Positions 44,144-54,398 of a stretch of DNA of 64,000 nucleotides are shown here, piece by piece. A program made the translations under genes and the position numbers. Within the stretch, counting starts at the first letter, position 1, and the number at the start of each line of letters is the position of its first letter. The stretch lies in assembly GCA_016712345.1 (NCBI GenBank), contig JADJRH010000011.1:1550001-1614000 (forward strand), given 5' to 3'. This stretch comes from Polyangiaceae bacterium (GTDB taxonomy: Bacteria > Myxococcota_A > Polyangia > Polyangiales > Polyangiaceae). A model generated the notes under the pieces. It made no database searches and was not told the DNA's origin. It saw nothing but the letters and a program-made list of their open reading frames with translations.

Positions 44144-47043
44144 GGCCAAGTCCACACGGCGTCGACCAAGAAGGTGCGTCCGTTTTGAGGCATTGGGTTT
44201 GCCACGAATGTGGGTAGAACCGGAGTTTCGTAGCGCACTCCGGCGAGGTTATAAACGCCGACGGTATATCGAAGGCCGAGGCTCCGCGCAAAACCTGAAA
44301 TGGCGGCATCGGCGATGACAGCGGGGCGGGTTGTGGCGTCACTTTGCAGGGTAATGCGACGCGGCGCTTCTACCGTAACCCGCAGTCCGAGCGACGCCAG
44401 CTCTTCTACAAGTGGTGCCACCACTTTGATGGATGCGAGGTGTTCAGGTGAGTTTGCCAATTGGGGATTTGTCAGGTTAGGATCGAGGAGGCGGGCGGCT
44501 TGATATCCATACATTGCGGCGAACATGAACCCGCGTCTCCACTCGCGGCGCAGTTCGGCTTCACCCCCGACGACCATTGCCGGAGAAACACTGTTCGCAT
44601 ATCTGACCAAATCGGAACCGGGCGCGTCGGGCACACTTGTCATGATCCCTTCGACATAACTGCCGTGCGCGGCAACCACACCTACCCAATCGCGAAGGAA
44701 TCTGTACGAATATTCTACCTCGCCGGAGACAATGGATTCTGGCCCAAGCGACAGGCCCCGCGCCTCGTCTACCGCGGGCACCTGAGAGTTGCCTCCGTCG
44801 TTGTAGGTTTGTTCGTAAATGCTGGGGGCGCGAAACGCCCGGCCACCCATAATCTTGAGCACGTGGCCCGCGCCGGGTTTGAGAATGAGCGCCCCGCGTG
44901 GAACCACAATGGGCCCGAATGTTGAGTACACATCGACGCGCGCACCTGCCGAAAATTTTACAACCGGGTGAGGTGACCCTTCTATCAGGGCGTACCCGGC
45001 GCCGAATGAGTAAGGTGTTTTTTCATTCAAGTAAGGGGTGGTTTGGTCACCTTGCACGGTGTCGCCGAGGAGTGTTGCTTCAGGGTGGTATTGACCTTCA
45101 CCGCCGGCCGTGATGCGCAGCCACTTGACGGGGTTAAACACAACCCTTGCTTCGCCGCCAAACCAGGTGCCCGTTAGGTTTTCAAGGTTTTCGCTATTTT
45201 CAAATACGTAACGGCCCCGGTATTCATACCGGTTGACGTGGGCGCGCGTTAAGATCTGCCACTGTTCTGAAAGGCGCGGTTCAAACCTTACCTCGGCCAT
45301 GTACCGCCGGTCTGTAAATTCTGAACTTGTGCCGTTGAACACCGTAGCGTATGCGCCGACAGGTACGCGCTGTTCGCGTTGATGGTAGAACCATTGGGCG
45401 GTGAGGCTTTTCCAATACGCTCGGCCCGCGGTGCCGATGGAGTCGAATGCATCCACCTTGTTGACGATGGGGACATTTCCGCCTTGAGCGAGGCGTGCAA
45501 TGGGTAGATCAATCCCTTCTGAATGCGCGCCCGATACGCTCGCCCACACTCCAGCGTCGGGTGTGAAGTGGTAGTGAAACCCGCCTCGGGCGTGGAGCGC
45601 TGCATCGGAGTACATCCCTGCCGCGGCCTGCACGTGGGATTCTTCGTCGCGCGGCCTTGTGACCAGGTTGACCAAACCTGAAAACGCACCTGTACCGTAT
45701 AGGAGTGAGCCCGGGCCGCGAACAACCTCAATGCGGTCAACGTCGTAGAGATCTACCCGTCCGTCGTTGCCGATGTACGAGCTGTTGAGGAGGTTGTCGT
45801 TGAGGGATTGACCGTCGGACAACACAAGCAAGCGGTTGCCGTAGTCGTTGGGCTGCCCAATGCCCCGGATGGCGGCCGATGCGTACACTCTGTCGTTGGA
45901 CAGGGAGATGCCGCGCGCGCCTCGAATGGCCTCTGCAATGGTAGGGTAACCAAATGCGGCGAGTTCACGGCCGTCGATAATGCTGACCGAACTCGGTGCG
46001 TCGTCGATGGTTTCTGTGGATCGCGAAACGGCGGTGACTTCACGGGCCGGAACCAACTCAATGTCGGGGACGGTTGTCTGAGCGTTTGCGGCAACGTTGA
46101 TGGAGGTTGTGTACGTTGCGTAGCCGCGAAGTTTTATTTCAAGTTGGCGTTTGCCGACGGCCACGCCTTGAACGACGGCGGGGGTGAACCCAACCGGCTT
46201 ACCATCGATTAGAATGAGGGCGTTGCGTTCGCTTGTACTGACGAGGGCACTGCCGGTGAGGGGCGCCAGAGTGGCGGTGACTGTCTGGGTTTTTCCCTCG
46301 GCGACAACCACCGTTTTTTGTGTGGCGAGGGTTCCTTCAGCGGTCAGGTATAATTCGTGCCGGCCGGGGGCAAGTTGCAGGTCACACGGCACTGTGCAGG
46401 CCGGCGCTCCCTTCTCGTCGTCTACCCGAACAACGGCGCCCTTGCCTCTGTCGGTTTCAATGTGAACGGTGCCGACGATCCGCCGAAGGGTGAGCGAGAC
46501 TTTCACCTGTTTTCCAAGCACCACTTCAACAGGGGCCGAAGTTTGACCGTCATACCCATCCATCTCGGCGATGACCCGGTAGGTTCCGGCGGGTAGAGCC
46601 AACGGGCGTGGAGCGATCCCGCGCGATCCGAGGTCTTTTCTGTCGATGTACACCGTGGCGCCGGGGGGCGACGTTTCAACCTGAAGGACGGCAACATTTG
46701 GGGAGAGGCGAGCGATGGCAGCCTCAATATCGGCTTTTTTCTTAGCGTCGGACTCACCGTCGAGCGCGTCGACGTAATACCGGTGGGCGTTGGCGTACTC
46801 TTTCATCGCCTCGTAGGTGCTGGCGATGTTGAATGTGACGTTGCGGTTTTTGGCGAGGCGGTTGGACTGGAAAAGGTGTCCGAGAGCGATTGTGTATTGG
46901 CTTTTTTCGAAGGCTTCTTTGGCGAGTCTGAATTGGAGGTCGGCTTCGTCGGCGGTGCCGTCGGCGTTGGCCACACCGGGGCCCAGTAGAGTTGTAACAA
47001 GCGCAAGGGTTGAGGCCCACTTCCAACCCCGCGCGCTGTTCAT
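44140..47043 (-). CDS. TonB-dependent receptor with TPR-like and PEGA N-terminal domains
   Basis: A 967-residue outer-membrane protein. A signal peptide (ALVTTLLGPGVANA) is followed by a TPR-like region (FRLAKEAFEKSQYTIALGHL), PEGA modules (TSPPGATVYIDRKDLG, ALILIDGKPVGFTPAVV) up to about residue 335, a plug domain (SSVSIIDGRELAAFG, AAIRGIGQPNDYG, VDRIEVVRGPGSLLYG) and a 22-strand-type barrel. It overlaps both neighbours by 4 bp (ATGA), so it is firmly inside the T6SS operon. TonB-dependent receptors import large ligands; the PEGA and TPR parts would face the periplasm and could contact other proteins. No known precedent for this placement comes to mind. Confidence 0.9.
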   Translation of the reverse strand: MNSARGWKWASTLALVTTLLGPGVANADGTADEADLQFRLAKEAFEKSQYTIALGHLFQSNRLAKNRNVTFNIASTYEAMKEYANAHRYYVDALDGESDAKKKADIEAAIARLSPNVAVLQVETSPPGATVYIDRKDLGSRGIAPRPLALPAGTYRVIAEMDGYDGQTSAPVEVVLGKQVKVSLTLRRIVGTVHIETDRGKGAVVRVDDEKGAPACTVPCDLQLAPGRHELYLTAEGTLATQKTVVVAEGKTQTVTATLAPLTGSALVSTSERNALILIDGKPVGFTPAVVQGVAVGKRQLEIKLRGYATYTTSINVAANAQTTVPDIELVPAREVTAVSRSTETIDDAPSSVSIIDGRELAAFGYPTIAEAIRGARGISLSNDRVYASAAIRGIGQPNDYGNRLLVLSDGQSLNDNLLNSSYIGNDGRVDLYDVDRIEVVRGPGSLLYGTGAFSGLVNLVTRPRDEESHVQAAAGMYSDAALHARGGFHYHFTPDAGVWASVSGAHSEGIDLPIARLAQGGNVPIVNKVDAFDSIGTAGRAYWKSLTAQWFYHQREQRVPVGAYATVFNGTSSEFTDRRYMAEVRFEPRLSEQWQILTRAHVNRYEYRGRYVFENSENLENLTGTWFGGEARVVFNPVKWLRITAGGEGQYHPEATLLGDTVQGDQTTPYLNEKTPYSFGAGYALIEGSPHPVVKFSAGARVDVYSTFGPIVVPRGALILKPGAGHVLKIMGGRAFRAPSIYEQTYNDGGNSQVPAVDEARGLSLGPESIVSGEVEYSYRFLRDWVGVVAAHGSYVEGIMTSVPDAPGSDLVRYANSVSPAMVVGGEAELRREWRRGFMFAAMYGYQAARLLDPNLTNPQLANSPEHLASIKVVAPLVEELASLGLRVTVEAPRRITLQSDATTRPAVIADAAISGFARSLGLRYTVGVYNLAGVRYETPVLPTFVANPMPQNGRTFLVDAVWTWP

Positions 47044-48701
47044 CGATTGCCCCGAAAGACAGGGGTGGCGGTGGTGGTCGGTTTGGGTTTTGCCTTGCCC
47101 GTAAGGGTAGGCGCCGCGGTTGCTACCGGCTTGTCGGCGCTCGCCGACGATTCTGCCGGGGGGACGGGCAACTCAATTTTGGGTGGGCTTGCCCCGGCTT
47201 CGGTAACCACCACTTCCACCACTTTGGAGATCTCCCCGAGGGACACCTTTACCTTGTGTACACTTCCGGGCACGCCAGAAATTTCAAAAAGGCCGTCTGC
47301 GACGGGAACGTTCTGCCCTTCAATTTCCACTTTTGCGGCGGAGGGCAGAAGCACCACTTTGACCGAAATAGGCTTGGTTCGGGGCCCTTCTGCGGCGGTT
47401 GGGGTTGGCTCAGCCGCGTTTTGGTTTGCAAACTTGATGGCCGCAAACCCGCCGATGGAGAGTGCCAACAAAGCGCCGACGCCGATCCAAATTCCAGTGG
47501 ACTTCCCACGCGCCGTTCCAGGGTAGGTGGTGCTTGCCGGTGGTCCGACGGTGGCTCCGAAAGTTCCGCCGTTGGTGGCGCCGTAAGCCGCGTTGGGTGC
47601 CATTGCGCCGCCCATGGGTGCCGAAGTGGGGCCAAACGTTCCCGGTCCGGTCGCCGCACCTCCCCACGATACCGCGGCCGGATTTGGATTTGAAGATGAT
47701 GTGTACGCATCGGTCCGAGCGCCTTTTCGGGGAGGGGGTGGCGCATCGTTCAGGTTGGCCTGAAGACGGGGAGCTACGACAGCGCGTTCTGCGTCGCTCA
47801 GAGAGCGCAACATGGTGGGGGTGATGTCGGATCCATCGGGCAGGAGCGCCAAAATCGCATTGCGCATTTCTTCGGCGCTTGTGAACCGCTCTACCGAGTT
47901 GAGGCGCAGCGCTTTGTGGACAATCCATGCAACCTCGGGTGGAACCCACGGCGCCAAGTCTTGAATAGGCTCGGGCGCCTCTGTACAAATCAGAATAATG
48001 AGTTCGCCCAACTCTTCGGTTTCAGCGTGGGGTGTTCGCCCGGAGAGCATTTTATAAAGCACCACGCCGAGCGACCAAAGGTCGGCCCGAAAATCGATGT
48101 CTTTGTATCCGCGAGCCTGTTCGGGCGCCATGTAGAGCGGCGACCCGAGCATGCTCCCTGTTCGAGTGAGGCCCGCGGTTTCAGCATTGCTTCGTGTTAC
48201 TTCCGGTTTGACTTTGGCGACCCCGAAGTCGAGCAGTTTGACAACGCTGTGGGGCCCGTCTTCCGCCAAAAACAGGTTTGCGGGCTTGATGTCTCGGTGG
48301 AGCACGCGCTGTTCGTGCGCTTTTTGGAGCGCGACACACGCCTGCGCGGCGATGCGAAGGGATACCTCGATGGGTAGAGCGCCGAGGCGTTTGAGCACCT
48401 GGTCGAGGTCTTCACCCCGAAGCAGCTCCATGACCATGTAGGGAGCGCCGGTTTGCGGATCTGCCCCCGCTTCAAGGGTTTTTACTATATGGGGAGTATC
48501 AATTGCCGCCGCGGCCTGAGCCTCACGGGCGAATCTACCCATGAGGGTTTGATTGCTCGCAAGCTCCGTGACCATGACTTTTACGGCCACGTGCCGCCCC
48601 GACGGGTCAACCGCTTCAAACACGGAGCCCATGCCACCTTGGCCGAGCTTTCTTACCACTCGGTATTTTCCGGCGAGAACCGAAGGGTAGGTTTCGTTCA
48701 T
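47040..48701 (-). CDS. Transmembrane Ser/Thr protein kinase with PEGA-like external domain
   Basis: A 553-residue kinase. GQGGMGSVFEA, HVAVKVM, LHRDIKPAN, LLDFGVAK and YMAPEQARG mark the kinase domain (about 12-275). A Pro/Gly/Ala-rich linker precedes a membrane span (IWIGVGALLALSIGGFAA) near residue 405-425. The external end has a PEGA-like segment (AAKVEIEGQNVPVADGLFEI) of about 70 residues and a Lys/Thr-rich tail. It overlaps the DUF4150 stop and the TonB receptor start by 4 bp each. It may regulate firing or loading of the encoded spike. Confidence 0.9.
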   Translation of the reverse strand: MNETYPSVLAGKYRVVRKLGQGGMGSVFEAVDPSGRHVAVKVMVTELASNQTLMGRFAREAQAAAAIDTPHIVKTLEAGADPQTGAPYMVMELLRGEDLDQVLKRLGALPIEVSLRIAAQACVALQKAHEQRVLHRDIKPANLFLAEDGPHSVVKLLDFGVAKVKPEVTRSNAETAGLTRTGSMLGSPLYMAPEQARGYKDIDFRADLWSLGVVLYKMLSGRTPHAETEELGELIILICTEAPEPIQDLAPWVPPEVAWIVHKALRLNSVERFTSAEEMRNAILALLPDGSDITPTMLRSLSDAERAVVAPRLQANLNDAPPPPRKGARTDAYTSSSNPNPAAVSWGGAATGPGTFGPTSAPMGGAMAPNAAYGATNGGTFGATVGPPASTTYPGTARGKSTGIWIGVGALLALSIGGFAAIKFANQNAAEPTPTAAEGPRTKPISVKVVLLPSAAKVEIEGQNVPVADGLFEISGVPGSVHKVKVSLGEISKVVEVVVTEAGASPPKIELPVPPAESSASADKPVATAAPTLTGKAKPKPTTTATPVFRGNR

Positions 48702-49105
48702 GGCGCGACGAACACCTTGGCTTGCGACGGCGCGATTTGAGCACCGGCCGGCATGTTGGCGTTGGAGCCGTTGTGAGCGGTCATGGCGGTGGCAAAAACC
48801 GCTTTTTTGCCGGCAAAATAAACCTTTGAACTAAACTGTTTTGGCTCCACAGGGCCCATGTTGGTACCCGATGTGACACCGCCGTTGGTGCCCGCTTCAT
48901 CCCCGCTGCTGTTTGGAATTTTGGCCCCTTCGGCAACGGTTTCTTTGTTTTCTACAAGGACTGTTGTGACCGCACCGTTGGCCGCGGCCATTTGCGCGGT
49001 GTTTGGGTAGGGAACCGGTACCGGGGGTGCTGGGGGTGCGGGTGTCAGACAGACATCCGGCATTGCAAAACAAGTCCCCCCGGCTTTTGTGGAGGCCGGT
49101 AACAT
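48698..49105 (-). CDS. DUF4150 PAAR-like spike-tip protein
   Basis: ATG 49105 gives 135 residues of DUF4150 (PF13665). TKAGGTCFAMPDVC, TPAPPAPPVPVPYPN, the SSGDEAGTNGGV loop and GKKAVFATAMTAHNG are typical. PAAR-like proteins sharpen the VgrG tip and attach effectors. A longer frame upstream (to 49318) is shadow sequence over DUF3540 and is rejected. It is coupled to the kinase gene by ATGA. Confidence 0.85.
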   Translation of the reverse strand: MLPASTKAGGTCFAMPDVCLTPAPPAPPVPVPYPNTAQMAAANGAVTTVLVENKETVAEGAKIPNSSGDEAGTNGGVTSGTNMGPVEPKQFSSKVYFAGKKAVFATAMTAHNGSNANMPAGAQIAPSQAKVFVAP

Positions 49106-49118
49106 TGGCACGATCCTT

Positions 49119-49739
49119 TCAACCCAAGAGAACCTTCTTCCCATCGATGCTTGTGTCTTCTTTGGAAGCCAGGCTGGTTCGCCTCGCGAACAAAGAGTAC
49201 ACATCTTCCACGATGGCGCGCACTCTACCCGCTCGCGTTTCAACAAGGCCCGACGCCTCGCGAAATGTTTCACGCGTTTTTTCAACAATGCGGGTTGCCG
49301 ACAATTCAAACCGCTCAACGTTGTGGGCGATCACGTTGGCTGTGGTGAGAATGCGCTCTGCGGTGACGGCGGCTTGCGCCACCGTGAGCCGGCTTTCATC
49401 GGCTCGAACCTGAACTCGACGCGCTTCAAATTCCATGCGGTGTTGGGCTTTTTGTCGAAGATCGCCGCTCGCTTCAAGCTCGATGTCGGTGCCAGCCTGA
49501 ACCACAACGCGCCCATTTGGGGCGGCGAGTTTTAGATCACCCGAGGCTGCGACTACCGTGGCTTCACCGTTTTTATACCGGACCAACAGTCGCCCTTCGT
49601 TGTCGCGGATTTCGGCCGCGTGTTCGTCGACACGAACAGAAGCGCCGTCTGACAAAATATGAAGGGCGAGAGAACCCTGCGTTGAAGAAGGTTCTGCGAG
49701 GACAGCGTCGTTGGCCGGCTTGGTGGACTTGGCGCGCAT
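49119..49739 (-). CDS. DUF3540 protein (T6SS spike-associated)
   Basis: A 206-residue beta-rich protein: HILSDGASVRVDEHAAEIRDNEGRLL style repeats (ARIRDxxGRLL-like), then GDLKLAAPNGRVVVQAG and GDLRQKAQHRMEF, and a helical C-terminal end. DUF3540 proteins lie next to DUF4150 and DUF2169 genes and probably act with them at the spike tip. The start is ATG 49739. A 13-bp gap separates it from DUF4150. Confidence 0.8.
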   Translation of the reverse strand: MRAKSTKPANDAVLAEPSSTQGSLALHILSDGASVRVDEHAAEIRDNEGRLLVRYKNGEATVVAASGDLKLAAPNGRVVVQAGTDIELEASGDLRQKAQHRMEFEARRVQVRADESRLTVAQAAVTAERILTTANVIAHNVERFELSATRIVEKTRETFREASGLVETRAGRVRAIVEDVYSLFARRTSLASKEDTSIDGKKVLLG

Positions 49740-49823
49740 CAACAGCCCTCCATTCGGCAGGGATAATACAGGGCATTCGTCCCCACTACAAGCGCGGAAA
49801 AAATTCTCGACGTTCGCGCCAAG

Positions 49824-51422
49824 TCAAGAACCTTCTAACAAACCGAGGCGGCCAAGAGTTGCAAGCGATCGGCTCCAGAGTCCGCGCGCGATGGGCTCCA
49901 CGAGAGTTGGGTCTGTCAAGCGTACACCTCCAAGCTCAAGCGGCACTTCACCCGATAAAATGCTGGCAACAAGGCCGGCAATGAGGGTTGTTTCGTTGGT
50001 GTCCTGCGCCATGCGTCGCACCACGGCCGCGTCAAATCCCTGGGGCGCAAATTCAGTATGGAAGGGTGTTGTAAGGGTTGACCCGAACGTGCCTTCGTGC
50101 CGTGCAAGCGTGTGAAGTTTGGGAGCCGAGCCTCGCTGGAAGGTGGGAGCGAGCGGGTACAGCTCGACAAAACCGCGCGCGTGGAGCGTCCAAAGGTCGC
50201 GCGCGACGCCGGCGAGTTGCTCATCGTTGGGCTCACCGTCGGCGCCGCGGCTTCGCAACACGGCAACGGCACTGCCGATCAGTTGCGCAAACGTGAGCGG
50301 CTCGGGCCATTCTTCCCGAAGAACCAACAGCGATGCTTTAAGCAGCGGATCGGAACTGCCGATCTTTCGACCAGCGGCGTCTGCAAACGGTTCTTCGGCG
50401 CCCGGATCCAGATTTGGAACGTTGTTTACCGGGCGAAGGGAAGAGGTGATGCGCAACATGTCGAGCACAACGGGACCGGGCTCTTCTGCGGGTAGAGCCT
50501 CCGCCCTGCAAAAAACAGACGCTCTTGACCGCTTGTTACCGAGAATATCGAGCGCCTGTTCAAGCGCCGTGCCTGTCATACCCAGGCGCGTCAGTTCTCC
50601 CCGAAGTGCCGGTGGAATGTACGCTCCAGGCTTGTTCCATCCGGCATCACACACATATCGAAGCCCTGCGCGAGCCGCTTTTTCGACCACTTCGCGATGG
50701 TAGAATGCGCGCGGCGCAAGCCGTTGACCGTCGCCGTCGGAGGGTAGAAAATACCTACTCCAAACTTCGGTAGGGGGGATTTGGGCAAGCCCCTCAAGCT
50801 CGGCGGCGAGAAGTCGATGGTAAGGTTGTTCTGGACCGCCGAGCAGCGCACGCAGCGCATTTGTGCCCGAAAGTGCACGTTCTACCCTCTCGGCGGCTGG
50901 ACCCTTTTCTCCGGCCAGCCCGATGAGAAGTTCACGCATGAGGGCGTCTTGTCCGGCACCGGGAAGGACAGGATAGTCTGTGTACACAAGCCCGTTTTCG
51001 GCCAGAACGTCAACACATCGGGCCAAAAGGTGATGGGCCACAGGTTCCGGCACCCGCGCCAACAGATCGCGCACCACGACAACGTCGAATGTGCCCTCGG
51101 CGCTGGGTGCGGCGCTCGACAAAACGTCAAACCGGATGTTGGTCAACCCCAATGAGGCCGCCGCGTCGCGCGCCAGATCTACCCATTGTGGTTTTGGATC
51201 GAGCCCAACGTAAAAGCCTGCGCGGTCGTAAAAGGCGAGGGGTAGAATGTTTTCTCCCCGTCCACACCCCACCTCCAAATAACTTACCGGACCGAAGGTG
51301 GGGGGCACATCAGCCTGCTCCGAAAGTTGCCATTTGGGCGCCGGACCCCCGTGGATCCACGAGGCGAGAGCGAGCCGAAATGGGCTCGTCGCCGGGTCGG
51401 GTTTACCGTTCGACTCGTCCAC
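49824..51422 (-). CDS. Class I SAM methyltransferase with regulatory domain (paralogue 2, diverged)
   Basis: A 532-residue protein. YLEVGCGRGENILPLA near residue 48 is the SAM-binding loop, FYVGLDPKP the second acidic strand and FDVVVVRDLLARVP motif IV. The middle and C-terminal parts follow the methyltransferase regulatory-domain layout (PF10119), though key blocks are worn: DYPVLPGAGQD replaces the usual YNxxPGW. The end (GGVRLTDPTLVEPIARGLW) matches the other paralogue at 55427. Relatives with this layout include the rickettsial protein-lysine methyltransferases that modify outer-membrane protein OmpB. A spike or surface protein substrate is inferred. Confidence 0.8.
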   Translation of the reverse strand: MDESNGKPDPATSPFRLALASWIHGGPAPKWQLSEQADVPPTFGPVSYLEVGCGRGENILPLAFYDRAGFYVGLDPKPQWVDLARDAAASLGLTNIRFDVLSSAAPSAEGTFDVVVVRDLLARVPEPVAHHLLARCVDVLAENGLVYTDYPVLPGAGQDALMRELLIGLAGEKGPAAERVERALSGTNALRALLGGPEQPYHRLLAAELEGLAQIPPTEVWSRYFLPSDGDGQRLAPRAFYHREVVEKAARAGLRYVCDAGWNKPGAYIPPALRGELTRLGMTGTALEQALDILGNKRSRASVFCRAEALPAEEPGPVVLDMLRITSSLRPVNNVPNLDPGAEEPFADAAGRKIGSSDPLLKASLLVLREEWPEPLTFAQLIGSAVAVLRSRGADGEPNDEQLAGVARDLWTLHARGFVELYPLAPTFQRGSAPKLHTLARHEGTFGSTLTTPFHTEFAPQGFDAAVVRRMAQDTNETTLIAGLVASILSGEVPLELGGVRLTDPTLVEPIARGLWSRSLATLGRLGLLEGS

Positions 51423-51434
51423 TGGAAAGACCTT

Positions 51435-54398
51435 TTATCCGAGCGTGATTTTTTGTGCCGCGCTGAATTGGATTTGAGCGTTGGTTTGGAAATTCCAACC
51501 CGTGTTGGAAACCTCGGCCTTGTTGGTGCCGTCGGTGAGTTGAAGTTTGTAATCTTTGGTAATGCGGTAGCCCGCTTTGCCACCGACCATGATGCTGATT
51601 CCGTCTTCATTCAGCGTAATGCGCGCACCGGGTTGACTTGTATCGTCGGCGGGATCGGTGAGTTTTTTGTCGGCCATGGTGGTGATGGTGATGCCCTTTT
51701 GACTGACAGAAATGGCCGGTTTGCCAATCTTCGCCATATAGTTGGGTGATTTCTTACCATCGGTTGTGTCGCGTACGCTGATGATGATCCCTTCGTCTTC
51801 ATAAACGCTGGCGAGGGTGGTTTGAGCTTGTGTCAAGCGCCGGCTTGCTCTGTTGAATGCTCGAGTATAATGCCGAACTTTACTGTGAGCCTCGTTGGCT
51901 TTGTCTCGCCATTCTTCCACCAAAGTATCGATATCGTCGCCGCCGAAGAGGTTTGCCATTGCCTCGCTCAACGACGAGTTGGCCGCCCTTTCCAAAAGCT
52001 CCACTTTCGCGTTGGCGGTTTCTTCTTTGGTTGTCCAAGTTGCCTTGTTCACCGACGCCTTGGTTTTGGTTTCAGTCAACTCGTCTACCACCCGCTGGGC
52101 CTCGTCTTTGGCGATTTGGCAGCTGGTTTTGCCTCGGAGTTGAACCATGTAGTCGCCGACAACAATGGTTGCCTGATCGGCTGCGTGAGCAAAGATCTGC
52201 GACGTTTGCTGAAGGTTTTTGGACGTGGTGTCGTCCCATCCGGCGGTGCCCGTGCCTTTGGCGATGTTTCCCTTGTCGGTGGGGCCAAACCTGTCAATGT
52301 CGTCCACCGCGTCCCACACGCCGAGCGTAATTGTTTTTCCAATGACCTCAATGTTGCTCTTGTCGTCTTTTGCGGTGCGAATCACCACTTTTTCACGCCC
52401 GACAATTTCAGTTGCGTACGAAGCGGCAACGCGAGCAACGCCCACACCTGTAATGGTGTCATCGGCGTTTTTACCCCTACCCAGCGCCAGCAGGTTGGCT
52501 GTGTTTCGCGACACCAAGTCAACAGTGGAGTCGCTGAAAACGCGAAAGCCCACCGCCGCTTGGTTTGTCTTGTCAGGTTGTTTAAATGGGTTTACGCCCT
52601 TGAGCCGATCTTTAAAAAGAGTCTTGTCGTCTTTGGAAGCAAACGCCCCAAAAAACGTGGAGGGATCGGCGGAAGTGATGCGATTGATCATTTCTTCAAA
52701 CGCGGCGAACTTGGCATGGTCGGGTGCGCCTCCCTGACCGTCGGCGATAAACACAATGCCTTTGCTGCCGGTGCCCACAAGGCGATCGGGTGTACCCAAA
52801 CTGATACCGCCCTTGGCCACAAGGCCAATTGCGCCTTTGGCTTGGGGAAGTTTTAGGGGTGACATCTTCCCAAGGGCTTTGGAGATAGAAAGCAGCTTGC
52901 TGACCGCGCCGGCAGCGTTTTTGACAAGTACGGTGGCCGGTCTGGCGAGGGCGGCGAGTTGATCGGGCATGCGCAACATCTCTTGGTCGAGCTTGTTGAA
53001 CGAGTCGAGCTGTCTACGCCCGTCGTCGTACACATGATCCCATTCGACATCGCCGTTGGTTTCACCCACAAATCCAAGCGGTGCCGCCATGGAGCCGCTC
53101 ACTCGAATATCGGAGCCGTCACCCTCTTTTTTGCTGGTGATGAGCACCTGAGTACCATCCACCGAGAAGTCCATATCGTCGGTGGCATATTTGGCGGAGG
53201 TCACCCCATTTGTTGTGACTTGGGTAGATGCTTGTTTTAGGAGCGCCACAATGTCTGCGGCGGTGATGTCTTTGGCAGCGCTCTTGGACGCTGTGCCGGT
53301 GGCGGAAGCGGTTGTCAAACCCAAATCCGAAAGGAGCCCGGCGGTGCTTTCTGACAGGTTGATGGTCGAAGTTGTACCGGTTGTGGGTGACTGGATCGTC
53401 AGCTTTTTGGCGCCTGAATCGAGCGTTGTGGAGCCTGAAAACACCGCGTTGATCTGACTCTGAACGTAGGCTTGAACCTCGGCCAACGAAGCGCCCGGCT
53501 GTTTGGTTGTGGAGAGTCCGAGAGCTGTGGCAGCGTCACCGGACGTCACTGTGACCGATGCTCCGGGGCCATACTTTTTGCTCTCGAAAGTGAATTTGTT
53601 GGACGTACTGTCGAGCGAGACTGTCAGAGCTGGAAACGTTGTGGTGAGCGCAGCGCTGAGCGCGGCGGCGCTTGCGCAGTCAGCGGCCGAAAATGTGATT
53701 GAAACGGCCGACCCTGTGTCGGTTGTGATCGTGAGCGTTTTTCCGATCAGAGCGCTCGTAGTACCAACCAACGACGCAACCGATGCGCTCTCGACTTTGG
53801 GACGCTTGGTTGTGGTTTGGGATAAATTGATTTCTACCGTGGTGCCGCTGTCAATGTTGACCCATACCCGCGCTCCGTCGGCGTAAGTGAACGTATCGGA
53901 GCCCGCGCCGCCCGCAATTTTGGCCCCTTTGGGTGGAATGGGAAGGGTGAGGGGAGGGGTTGTATAAGATGTACCCGCGTCAGACGTGATCGTGAGGGTT
54001 TGGCCGGCGGCAAGCTGTCCCCCCGCTCCGTGTAACCCAGCAAACCCTTTGGAACTGTCAGGTGCCGCTGAACGCAGGGTAGCTTTTTTCTTGGAAGCCG
54101 TGTTCCAGTCAAATGCGTACGCGTCGAGTTTTCCCTTTTGTTCTTTGGTGCCCTGGTTATCTACCCAGGCTTTTCCGCCCGCGCCCGACTCCCATTCATC
54201 AGCGAACTGATCGCCGACATTTCCCCGTGTTCCGCGTCCAACGGCTTCCCACACTTGCACTTGAAGGCGCGCCGATTGAACCGCCTGAAAACCTGAGTCG
54301 ACTGTGGCCCATGTGTTGACAGCCGCCTTCATGAGAGCGACGTCTTTGATGAGGCTCGCGATGCGGTAAACCACGTCAACCTGACGCTTGAGTCGCAC
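51435..54398 (-). CDS. Large beta-structured spike-like protein, main part (continues the 54602-55360 gene after a -1 shift)
   Basis: Frame opens at GTG 54398 but the coding pattern runs further upstream to about 54855 (FSKKDKVFNS, KGGFERIAETSW, GKTTEKQLRYGFSQY), where the neighbouring gene hands over. The N-terminal part has Ser/Thr-rich domains like flagellin/tail-fibre repeats (LTITTDTGSAVSITFSAADC, TVTSGDAATALGLS). The middle has VgrG-like beta-helix segments (DSTVDLVSRNTANLLALG, KVVIRTAKDDKS), then a coiled coil (QVVDELTETKTKASVNKATW) and a final beta-helix (RITLNEDGISIMVGGKAG, QIQFSAAQKITLG). Total product about 1,308 residues. It is probably a spike or baseplate component carried with the short VgrG. 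No catalytic domain is recognised. Confidence 0.65.
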   Translation of the reverse strand: MRLKRQVDVVYRIASLIKDVALMKAAVNTWATVDSGFQAVQSARLQVQVWEAVGRGTRGNVGDQFADEWESGAGGKAWVDNQGTKEQKGKLDAYAFDWNTASKKKATLRSAAPDSSKGFAGLHGAGGQLAAGQTLTITSDAGTSYTTPPLTLPIPPKGAKIAGGAGSDTFTYADGARVWVNIDSGTTVEINLSQTTTKRPKVESASVASLVGTTSALIGKTLTITTDTGSAVSITFSAADCASAAALSAALTTTFPALTVSLDSTSNKFTFESKKYGPGASVTVTSGDAATALGLSTTKQPGASLAEVQAYVQSQINAVFSGSTTLDSGAKKLTIQSPTTGTTSTINLSESTAGLLSDLGLTTASATGTASKSAAKDITAADIVALLKQASTQVTTNGVTSAKYATDDMDFSVDGTQVLITSKKEGDGSDIRVSGSMAAPLGFVGETNGDVEWDHVYDDGRRQLDSFNKLDQEMLRMPDQLAALARPATVLVKNAAGAVSKLLSISKALGKMSPLKLPQAKGAIGLVAKGGISLGTPDRLVGTGSKGIVFIADGQGGAPDHAKFAAFEEMINRITSADPSTFFGAFASKDDKTLFKDRLKGVNPFKQPDKTNQAAVGFRVFSDSTVDLVSRNTANLLALGRGKNADDTITGVGVARVAASYATEIVGREKVVIRTAKDDKSNIEVIGKTITLGVWDAVDDIDRFGPTDKGNIAKGTGTAGWDDTTSKNLQQTSQIFAHAADQATIVVGDYMVQLRGKTSCQIAKDEAQRVVDELTETKTKASVNKATWTTKEETANAKVELLERAANSSLSEAMANLFGGDDIDTLVEEWRDKANEAHSKVRHYTRAFNRASRRLTQAQTTLASVYEDEGIIISVRDTTDGKKSPNYMAKIGKPAISVSQKGITITTMADKKLTDPADDTSQPGARITLNEDGISIMVGGKAGYRITKDYKLQLTDGTNKAEVSNTGWNFQTNAQIQFSAAQKITLG

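Noticed and set aside
49119..49318. N-terminal extension of the DUF4150 protein
   Set aside because: The extension overlaps DUF3540 coding sequence and is basic low-quality sequence; ATG 49105 starts the true domain.
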